Assembly (NCBI RefSeq): GCF_000237925.1
Contig: NC_031498.1
Span: 30,684,923-30,748,922 of the forward strand
Reading direction: 5' to 3'
Length of the DNA: 64,000 nt
Source: Schistosoma mansoni
Taxonomy: Eukaryota; Platyhelminthes; Trematoda; Strigeidida; Schistosomatidae
A program made the translations under genes and the position numbers. Under the pieces are notes generated by a model. It saw only the letters and a list, made by a program, of their open reading frames with translations, had not been told where the DNA came from and did no database searches. Below, piece after piece: positions 47,901 to 59,900 of this stretch. How positions within the stretch are numbered: position 1 is the first letter of the stretch; each line of letters starts with the position of its first letter.

Positions 47901-50900
47901 CTAATCAACATCGTCATCTTCGCATATATCAATGCAATTGGACAATTATGGACATAAATTCGACTGGGAAAAATGTTTATATAGCTATTTACGCTACACA
48001 ACTTGTTAGTTTCATCCCGTCGTCCTAATGTGGATGTACCAACTACGGCTAATGAACTCATGTGTTATGTTAAGTCCTATGTTTATCATGACTGACTGAT
48101 ACTATAATATAAAGAAACAAATGAGATAATTACATACCAGCTTTAACTGTCAGCCCTGCATGTTACATCGAATTATTGAGATGAGACTACCATGCCTGTG
48201 TCTCTGACTACATCAAACTAAATGATATTCAGATAGATTTCACAACTTTATAATTGAAGATTATGGGAGTATGTGTACACGATTAAGTCAAAACGTTCTT
48301 TTACATAATTTCTATTTCTATTTCAACGCATAAATATTGGTACAAAGGGGTACCAGATGTATATGAGCCACACAAATCTCATTTGATTTGTGTGAGGGAT
48401 GTGATACTACCCGACTGCCCAAACCGAAGCAGATGGTTTTCTTAGAGGGCCACGTCCGCAGCCTTTGACCTAAAGGTCTGATCCACAAGGCAGTGGAGCA
48501 TCGTAAGGAGATGCAGTCCCATCAGGATACTGTAGCCCATGTGAATCATTGGTTTGCAATCAGGGTTTTCCAACTCCTCTAGGTAGACGCCCCGTGTTAA
48601 CCAACCCGATTAAAGCGCCAGGCATTCGCTTTTCGTCATCTCAATTTCGTTAACATCACCGCCACGAGAAGGCAGTGAGTAGGACTTCCCTGGCAGAGGC
48701 TACATATTCGCGTGGCCATGTGAGAGCATTTCGAGAGGGAGAGCGGACTCTCTTCACTCTTGACCGTACCAGTGCATAAAGTAAATGAGGATATTCATAC
48801 ACCTTTTCATCAAAAACTTAGAATTTCAAATAGATAAAGCATTTTTTGAGGATCAACTAACCTGAACAATTAATTTTCGATCAGATTCTACATTTCCTAA
48901 AGTCTGTTCAATTTCTTGTTTTGTTTCACTTTTCAATGGAACATTTAAATAAACTCGAACACGTTTACTAATGGAATTGAAATTGACAGGAACAAATAGC
49001 AAAGAGAGAGAGCAACAGAAAGAAAACGATTATTGAAAATCATTATTTGTAATTTTTCGGTTTATTAATTGGTTGAAAAAAAAACAGACATTTGATATTC
49101 ACTGGTTATACATAACTATTATATTGGTCTGAACAATCAACGACAATGAAATCAATAAACATAATTTCACTTTTATTAAGATTTAGTTTGAAAAAAGATG
49201 AGTATTGGTTACATTTGTTTCTTATTAGCATACATTAGTTACTGTGGAAAATTCCGCTTAGAATATTTGATGTTAAGGTACCTTATATAATAAATATGGT
49301 GACATTCCTAACAAAAAATTCATAAGTGACTAGTGACGTAGCAACTGCTTTTCAAAAATTCACTTGAAATTTAAGAAGTTGAGATCAGGAATCAATTAAA
49401 GCTAGACCACCATGGAAAACCTGGTAGCACTGGATGGTCGTTTCGTCGTATTGTGGGACTCCTCAGCAATGCGCATCCATGATCCCGTCTCGCGAGATTC
49501 GAACCCAGGACCTATCAGTTTCGCGCGCTCAACCTCTAGAACCACTGAGCCGGCATCCAACGGTGTTAATGTCTAACTTCATGATCTCAACTATTAAAAT
49601 TAATATAATATCCACAAAACCCCTCCTGATATATAAAAAGTTGTTATGAAGTCTTAGATAAGGTTGTTTCAATGTACTTCATGAAATCGCATGAATAAAT
49701 AGATTTTTATATATAACTACAATGTAAAGTTGCCAACTAGATTGAGCGCGTACAAGTGAACAGCATATGAAATGACGTTGTAGTGTGAAAGAAAGCTGTA
49801 CAGTGTTGACACCGGTCGGTCCATTACAACTTTCCGACTGCAGTTACCGAGATGGTGCAATAGTGTGAAACACAATCAGACAAGGCTCAGAATAGAAGCC
49901 AATAGAGATGATGCTATAGTTTTGTTTTACATTCTTACACTTACATAATACTATTGTTCACTTTTTCTTTCGTAATTTAATCTTTGTACTAGCTCGATGC
50001 ATCCTACTTTCGATGTCCGCTTCTATTACATCTATATGTATCGTAATAATTAAATGAACAACAAATTTCAATAGGTGATAAGTGTTTATGTGATGCACAT
50101 ATTTTATAAGAGAGCTTTTTACCTATTCATAAGAAAATTACTATATTATTCAGAAACCAATTATATTTCTGATGCTTAAATCAAATTTCCTCTCTCCAAA
50201 ATAGAGCAGTAGAACTATTCGTTCACTAAGTTTACATCAAAAGTATATTAGTTACATCATTCCTTTATGCATTTACATAATAAAATATCGACTCAATGCT
50301 TGATAACCATAATTAGCTAAACTTTCTCATGATTAGTAGCAAAAACTGAAATGATTATTTTTACACATAAGGTAAATATTTTTTGAATGGAAGATTCGAA
50401 GTAGCTTAAACCTAAACATCATTGTACACCCTGATTGTCCTTGTTTATTAATAATAGAATAGACATAAGGATTACCAACAGTCTGAGAATATCACAAAAT
50501 ACAATTTTGCAGCTTCTGAAAGCCGAAAATCTGCATTACTTGTAAAGAATCTTGATATTTGTTTATCTTGTAATAGGCTGTTTCTGAATTTCAAGATCAC
50601 CTATCAAATAAATACAAATACGACTTGTATAGTAATATTAGGGGTCGTATACATAGTAATTATTATCCTGAGAAAGATTAGTTTTGTTGTTGTAGCGTTT
50701 GCCGTGTAACTTATTATACTGGTTCAGAACCAGTCTCAGTAGTGCAGATCCATTAACTCATTTTCTTCTCATAGATCTTAGGTGTCAAAATTATTTTATA
50801 CCATTTTAATCTCCATTTATTATTATTTCACCTTGAATTACATTCTAGATAGCCAATATATATATACTCCATCATCACTGAAACTATTAATCCTTTTGTA

Positions 50901-53900
50901 TTCATCTTTCTGTACTAATGTGGTGTTGGAAGAGCATTAGGGGCGGCCAAACCAAAATGTGGCATCAGTGCTTGAAGTTATTAACTTCCAGTCTGTATCA
51001 TGTTGGTAGATGCAGTTTACTTGGTTGTGGTCCACGTGACTATCATAACCAATGATTGGAGACTCTAGGTGACATGGCTCAGAATCGATCACAATGGCGC
51101 AGGTGTATACACTCTTTATCTTCCCTTAAACCTTAAGGTTAAAATTGCTTCATAACGTTCTTCCTTCCTATACTATATCCTTATATACAACCTATCTTTT
51201 ATATATTACCACCACTAAATTAACTACTTCCATGAATTCGGTGTTGATCTTGTTGTGGTAACGAAGTATTGCAACTTGTACCGATGCATAAATGTGCCTG
51301 GTCCTACGTTGTAGCTGACTGACTGACTAATGTGGTGTTGCGATTTGGACTGATGGATGATGAATGGGTTAGGTTCTATAATTTATATGATTAACTAAAT
51401 AACGGTACTATATGGGGACATAAACAAAATATCTAACATATGTATACACATCTAGAATGTAAAATCGAAACTACATGTTTTTGGGTTTTTTAAAAAAAAG
51501 AGGAATTGCGTCGATTGAATGTAGACTATTCTAAGTAGAACACTTAAATATTAAAATGCCTGTGAATAATTTCTTATTATCTTCAAGTACTGCTTTTGTT
51601 TTGTAAAATCACACAGTAATATATACCAAGATGTAGCACAAATCATTTTGGATCATTTTGATTTAACCGACAACAAAAAAATACCAGAATTTAATGAACT
51701 GAACAAGTGATCACTCACATTGACCGATCATATGTTCTTGCACTATATTATAAATGTATTTCTTATTAGACTAAACTAAACATACAAGCATGTACAAAAC
51801 AAGTTATAAATAACATAAGAACAAAGTTGCCTGACATACACAAGAATAACTAAAAATATTGTTTTTTTAACGAATAAAATGTAATACAATAATATCATGA
51901 AGTATTTTTTTATAGTGAAGTTGTATAACATTGTAAAACGATAAGTATTTCAACATTTTATTGCATATTCAGTCAGTCAGTCACAACATAGAACTTCGTA
52001 CGTACGTACACCAGTTCGAGTTGCCATACCACATTAGCACAGAGATCCAGTTGCCCATTCAAATTCCATAGTGGTAGAAGTAGTAAGAGTATAAGCATTA
52101 TGTGAAAGATTAGGGTTTGAAGATGTTATTCAAGGAGTACAATCCAGTGAAATAAATTTGAAAAGAGAAAAAAGATAGAGACATGAAGAATTCAGAAGAT
52201 TAGAATTTGGGAGAACATAAAGAGTGGATGCACCTTCGCCATTGTAAACGATTTTGAGCCATATCATTCAAGGTCTTTAACCATCGGTTGCTATCATCTC
52301 CTGGATCCCAACCACGTAGTTTACACCTACCAACATGACTCAATCCACCTGTCAGTGACTTTATGGATTTGTGCCACGTTTTGGTTTGGCTGCCTCTAGC
52401 TTTCTTCCAACCCACTCCTACACCATAAAACATTGCACGTCGGGGCAGTCGGTGGCTGGGCATACGTAACACGCGTCCCAGCCATCTCAACTGATGAAGT
52501 TTCACTACTTCATTAAGCGATTTGGCATCATTACCTAGTACCCGTTTCCTGACAACTGCATTGCTTACTCGGTGGTCTCAGGATATACGAGCAATGCTTC
52601 GAAGACACCTATGATCGAAAACTAGTAGCCTACAAATATCCTCTAGTCTTATCGGCCATGTTCCGCTGCTATAAAGTAGGACGGAACGAACTGCTGCGCA
52701 GTAAACCCGTCCATTGGTTGCTAGACAGATATTATTGTTTATGATATAAAAATATTTTAATGAAAATACACTTAGATATCTTATTCATAAGATATCTGAA
52801 GATTATTTAATCCACGCAAAATGTATAAGCTAATTAATATTATTCTTATGGATGATGATACGGTGAAAGACATTAACGTGATAATTTATTTTTTAAAGTG
52901 AAATATCTCAAGTTATCAGAGGAGGCGAAGAAGTAGAAAGTGAGGGTAAGATGGATGCTCGATTATCTGTTAACTGATAAGCCATACTACCCTGGTCGAA
53001 ATAATAGCTGTGATTGACTATTAAAAAAAGTATTTTCTACTGGTTCTGAAATCTCTTTCATAAGTACTCGGGGATTGGTTGTGTAAGTAGATTGTCAATT
53101 TAACCATCTCAACTAGTTCAGTAAATTAGCCTCCCGGTCAGTAACACGTAGACTGACCTTGAAAATCCATGTAGCCGCTGATAATCTTAACACAAAAATG
53201 ATTTATTCAAATCATATACACTTTAAATAATTGTGAATTTAAGTAAAATAATACATACAAAAATCAACTAACTAACTTTTTATAATCTGTATACAGTGCC
53301 AAATGTGTATCCGGTGATAAATGTGATTCGTTTGAATCATCACTGATTACAGTGGATTGATCTAGTTCACACTTTGGATCGGATACAATTTTCAATACTT
53401 TAGCTTTAAGTAAAATTTGTAGAATTTGTAATAATGTAGCTTCTTCAATACCAGTTTGTAGTTGAATAGCTGATACTGTGTACACTAATGATGAATTATA
53501 TAACATTAAAACAGACATCTGGTACGTTGAAACCTTTTGTTTAAAAAAAATGGTAGTAAAACCATATACAACTAACTCAAAAGAACTGTTTCACAACAAT
53601 TTTAAATAAATGAAAAATACATAACATTTCTATATTCTGGAAACTTAAAAGCTGAGAAGTCAGGTCAAAACAGGAGTAGTTACATGCCAAGATGTAACAA
53701 CAGTCCATGAAGCTACGTCCGGAAGTGTAAACTTTGTAGTTAGGATCTCTGAGATAATTGGAACTTAATAGTTGGAGGCATTGAGTGACATATGATATAG
53801 AGAGCCAATCAGAAGTGACCTATAGGACAAGTGCATTTCATTGGCTAAGAAATGGACTAATTTCATAAGGATTTAGAGTGGTATATAATATGAAATTTAG

Positions 53901-56900
53901 TATTTGTACATTTTATTCAGTAGTCAGTACACTTTCTCGCTCAAGTAGCCAGTTGGAGGTTAGCGCGTAGCACCCTGTGTACCGACATCAGATTTTGAAC
54001 ATAGCCCGTCACAACAATATGATTAGATTGTCACATGTGTATTTTGTCTTTTGCCTTTTGAGTATGATTAAATTACGGGTAACTTCTGAGAACTATTAAT
54101 GGACTAATATTATATATTTTTTCTTATTGTACAACTATTCAGTAACTAGATTATGCATACCTATATTCCTCTTATTATAAGCTTCATTTACTGTCTCTAA
54201 ATTATATTCAGTTTATTGATTACTGTTTCCCACGTTCACAGCCACATTTAGCTTGATCTTGTAAAAATGCTATTTTCTATTTTATGGTGTGATGCGGTCT
54301 GTCTGTTCGGTATATAAACCGAGTACGTTTGAAATGATTCGCATAATTGAAGCTGTTATTGGAGTTCTGAACTCAACTGGAAGCGCTAGACGAACAAAAG
54401 AGCAGTAAGGACGCTAGGCTGCTGTTCATAACGATTGAACGTTATTGGTTCAGCACAGTACAAAGATTGAATAAGTCGTATTTCGATTGGGCAATAAGTC
54501 ACGTGATAACTAGCTGGCTTTAAAGTCACATTATACATATAAAAAATTTCCAATATCATTTCATTTCTCAGAACTATACACCCTAAATGATTAACTCTCA
54601 ACATTATCGAATTCGGAAAATTATTTACCACTGAAGTCAAGCACATTACGGGATGAACATTATTATTATTACTATTATTTTTATTATTATTTGAACACAT
54701 AAATATTACTACAAAGTAGCACCAGATACATATGCACCTCACAAATCTCATTTGATTTGTGTGAACCGAAGCAGGTGGTTTTCTTAGGCGCCTACACCCG
54801 GAGCCTTTGACCTAAAGATGTGATCCACAAGGCAGTGGAGCATCGTGAGGAGATGCAGTCCCATGGTAGACGGTGACCAACAATTGGTTCATACGCTATT
54901 TGTTCCTTCAGGATACTGGAGCCCATGTGCACCATTGGTTTGGAATCAGGGTTTCATAACTTTCCTAGGTGGACTCGCCGTGTCCACCCACCCGGTTAAA
55001 GCACCGGACATTTGCTTTTCGTCTTCTCAATTTTGTAAACAACACCGCCACGAGAAGGCAGTGAATGGGATTTCCCTGTTAGAGGATATGTACGCGTGGC
55101 CATGTGAAAGCATTTCGAGATGAATACCCATTAAAAATTGCTTTGAATCAATTTCTTAACTGATCCATCAATAAATCATTATCTAAAAAAAATACATATA
55201 AACATACTTGAAATATATATCTAGTTTTAGTATAGTTAGTAACAACTTCACCACGTGATAAATGATAACACCATGTTAATTTACGACCAGTATGATGTTC
55301 TTGATAGAAAGCAAGAAATGTATTGTGACATTGTTCCAACTAGAATGTGGTTTTATAATTAAAGACAAAAATAAAAGAAAAAAAAACTCAATCGAAGAGA
55401 AAAAAACGAAGTAGATATCATGCTGAAATTGAAAAAAGATTCATGAACTCAAGAAAGTAGGGTATACAGGGTTTGGTGTTTTTTAAACTGTAAAACAAAA
55501 CCAAACCTATAAATGGGGAGCAGAGATGGATAGTGCCTAGCAGTGGAATCCAGTTTGACGCGCGTTTCGTCCTATTTGGGACTCGTCAGCTGGATGTACC
55601 TGCGTCTCAGAGTTGATGTTCACTCTGGGACTCGAACCCAGTACCTTTTGCTTCAAACACCATCGCGTTATCTTCCCATGGGAAAATTCAAACAAACGAT
55701 ACTAAATGAATTTATAAATGGGGAGTTTATATTTTACTTTTTACGAAATTGAGGGAGGAGGCATATTAAGGTTGAAATTTAAAATTTTAAAATGATATGA
55801 AATTGAATGGAGAGAGTTGAAACTGTAACTTTTACTACTCCATTATTTTAATAGTTGAAAGCGTGAGTCAATTGAAGCTAGACCACCATGGAAAACCCGG
55901 AAGCAGTGGACGGCCGTTTCGTCGTATTGTGGGACTCCTCAGCAATGCGCATCCATGATCCCGTCTCGCGAGATTCGAACCCAGGACCTATCAGTTTCGC
56001 GCGCTCAACCTCTAGAACCACTGAGCCGGCATCCAACGGTGTTAATGTCTAACTTCAACCAATCCACGAAGTTGAGCAACCGTTCACCAATTGTCTTCAG
56101 TGAGTTCCTATCTCACAACAGACGTGGTTTGAACTCCAATGGTCACTGCTTCTCACTAGAACGCCAGGATTTACCTCTTGAAGCCAGTCACTAGTGAGCA
56201 TATGATTATAATCCATTATTTGAAAATAAACACTTTTATCACACTATGATGGTTTATTTGAAATGTGCACATGCTTATTCAGTGAATGATTGCAAATCAA
56301 GATCCGATATGCTTGGTTCAAATAGTTTTCAATCGCAATTCAATTAACAAATATATGTTTATTTACTCAACTATACCGTACATTGTTTATATGACTAGAG
56401 AAAATAACCAAATGCTTTGGCTAAACCTGAGTTTAAACTTGGGACCTATTGTTTAAAAGATAATACTACTACCACTAAACAATTACTTCGTTACTTGTTA
56501 ATTTTCGAAATCTAATATTCCACTGTTTAACATCTGACATCAAACTGTTTATAGAAACAAGTCGATCAAACTTCATCGATTAGAGGTTTAGACCGAGGGG
56601 GGACTACTGGACAATATGAGTATGAGTAACTAAAAAATGGTTGATTTCAAACATTTTCTGATAGAACATATTAAGAAAGTGTGTTCGGTTACTTTGATAG
56701 TTTCGCGATAGTCCGTAGTAACTAAAACATTTTCCATTAATCAGTGTTCAATAGAAACTCCTGAGAAAATTCTACAAAACATCGAATTATATTTTTATTT
56801 CCCGATTGTAATTTCGTCGATATTGTTATCCATGTCACATATGTTTATAGAGGCTTCTAGAATCCTCAAATCACATATAATAATATCCATAATCTTTATT

Positions 56901-59900
56901 CTTTATGAACAAACTATTCACCAAAAGTTTCTTTTCTACCATCCATATTTTCTTTCTGTTGAGGATCCAGGAGTAGATTTTTGGAGACTAAGAAGAAGGA
57001 CTTAAGAAGTTGGGATGAAAAAAGATTTAACTAATAGTTTCTTATTCACCTTGATGAATTTTCAAAAAAAGAGAATAATAACAGTATTTATATAGTACTG
57101 TATAACTTACTTCAGGAGGAATAGAAAAAGGTCCTTGAGCTTGAAATGGCCATGCATTTGAACTAAGAATCATGATATTAAAATCAGCTAAACAAATGTA
57201 AATAAAAAAAATATTTATCAATATTCAAACATTATTAAACATATTTCTAGATTATGATATAATAAAAATTATATAATACTCAAGAATTATATTATATAGT
57301 TAGATCTTATTAAGATTAAAAAGTAAGAGATCAACAGATCCTATATATATAGTTGGGATCATGAGTCAATTAAAGCTAGACCACCATGGAAAACCTGGAA
57401 GCAGTGGACGGCTGTTTCGTCCTATTGTGGGACTACTCCTCCTTCTATATATTTATTAATTACTTTATTTTTAAGTGACATTTATTTAATTATATTTATT
57501 TTAATATGTGAACATCTTGTTGTACTAAATAGAAATTTATTCGGTTAGCTAATTAACTTATGTTTTCATATCATCTTGTGTTAGGTGTGATCAAGTTATT
57601 AACCCATTGTCTTGTGAACAGTTATAATATAATAATTTCGTAAACCCTTCATTTAATAGAATTCTAATTCATTATGGCCCCAAATGACCTGGTACGACCG
57701 AGAGTGAGGAGAGTCCGCTCTCCCTCTCGAGATGCTCTCACATGACCACGCATATATAGCCTCTGTCAGGGAAGTCCTACTCACTGCCTTTTCACAATGG
57801 CATTATTGTTGTTTACGAAATTGAGATGACGAAAAGCGAATGTCCAGCGCTTTAACCGGGTCGGTGGACACGGAAAGTCCATCTAGGAGAGTTGGAAAAC
57901 CCTGAGTCCAAACCAATGGTCCACATGGACTCCAGTATCCTGAGAGGAAAAATGGAGTATGAATCAATCGTTGGTCACTGGCTACCACCGGACTGCATCT
58001 CCTCACGATGCTCCATTGCCTTGTGGATCGGATCTCTAGGACAAAGTCTCCGGGTGTGGCCCCTTTAGTTTGGGCACCTGGGCATTTGCGCTCGAGAATG
58101 AAGGTCCTGGGTTCGAGCCCCGAGTGTGGGATCATGGATACGCACCGCTGGGGAGTCTCATGCTAGGACGAAACCGTCTCTCAGTGCTTCCAGGTTTTCC
58201 ACGGTGGTTTAAATTAAATGGACTCATGAATTGAACTGTGAAAATTAATGGACATCAGAATTGTTGTAAAGACTAACTGAATAACTAAACTTCCAAACAC
58301 TGTAATGGTTGGAATTCTGTTCAGTTGATAAGTGAATGTTTACAGCTGGATAAATTCAATTTCCACGATGTGATCAATAAGACATTGTATTAAAAACTTA
58401 TTCCATGTTCACAATACATCGCCATATGCATTAGTTAGTTATTTTTACATAGGATATCAACTAAATACACATGGTTAACACATATAGTCAAACAAGAAGC
58501 GCACTAAATTTAAATAACAAATAAACAAACAAAGCAAATTTCTCTAAGGTAACGTTATTGTGTCATACGAAAAAATCACATGTCTTTCTTTTCAAATTAC
58601 ATCAGACATCAATTGCCCATGTGATAACATGGAATGTTACTAGGATGCTACTTTTATGAAAGAAAATATATAATGAGATATGTATGACTTGCAGAGTGTG
58701 TGTGTGCGAGTAGATGAGATATAACAACATAATGACACTACTTATATACAAATACATATATATATATAAACATGGACAGCAGCATCTCTCTGTCTAAAGG
58801 AGATTTGACAACATTTAAACCTTTAATTACGTCATATATTTGACATTTTAAAGTAACTACACACCTTTTAAGATATTTAGAGAGATTATTTCTACAAAAA
58901 GGATAAGTATCAGAGTTTTTTTAATCTTGTATATTTTTTTCTGGTTGGGTGCATGATTCGCTCAATATATAAAAGAAAAATTGAATATAAGGATATACTA
59001 CAGGAAGAAAGACAGATATGAAGCAATTTTAATCTCATAGTTTAAGGGAAGATAAAGAGTGTATACATCTACAACATTGTGATCGATTCTGAGCCATGCC
59101 ACACAGTGTCTCCAATCATTGGTTATGATAGTCACGTGGACCACAACCAAGTAAACTGCATCTACCAACATGATACAGACTGGAAGTTAATAACTTCAAG
59201 CACTGATGCCACATTTTGGTTTGGCCGCCCCTAATGCTCTTCCAACACCACATTAGTACAGAAAGATGAATACAAAAGGATTAATAGTTTCAGTGATGAT
59301 GGAGTATATATATATTGGCTATCTAGAATGTAATTCAAGGTGAAATAATAATAAATGGAGATTAAAATGGTATAAAATAATTTTGACACCTAAGATCTAT
59401 GGGAAGAAAACGAGCGAATGGATCTGCGTTATTGAGGCTGACTCTGAACCAGTAGAGCATTAAAGTCACCCGCTACGAGTACTATGTCTGAGCGCTTAGC
59501 TTTTTGAAGAAGTTCAGAGAGCTTTCTGTAAAAGTAATCATTCACTTCATCCGGGCTGCAGTCAGTAGGAGTGTAGGCAGAAACGACAAAAAGGCAACGA
59601 TGTGTGCCCATCCTTCCGAGTTCTTACGGATCCATTTAGCCGGACAGCACATAGGCCACTGTTAACAGGGATCCATTCTAATAGTGCTTGTTCTGCCCTC
59701 GTACTAAGTTCTATGCCTACACCGGTTGACCGGCTGAAGGTTAGAATAATCAAGTCACTACAATCGAAAATTTAGCAGCTTAATCTATGTTCTTTGGTAC
59801 GCCTTTCAGTGAAACAAATTATTGTGAGACACCTAGATCAGGTGGAGTCAAACATCATCTTCCAGTCACAGAAGCCATTAATTATGTCTATGTTTCAAAC

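Noticed and set aside
53277-53518. ATG at 53518 as a start of an independent gene
   Set aside because: It is preceded by a perfect acceptor (CGTACCAG) and the frame joins the CUL1 exon at 55208; this is an internal methionine.
54845-55123. Frames of the type [16 protein letters not shown] in several places
   Set aside because: Chance frames through repeat R1 (also at 45894, 57803, 60904); stops and shifts vary between copies.
55620-55690. tRNA gene calls at the A/B boxes of the SINEs
   Set aside because: Boxes are present, but no cloverleaf with proper anticodon arm and acceptor stem can be formed; they are SINE promoters, not tRNA genes.
55955-56194. Frames of the type [18 protein letters not shown]
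   Set aside because: Translations of the tRNA-like part of the SINEs; they recur at 49434 and 45021 because the SINE is repeated, not because a protein is conserved.
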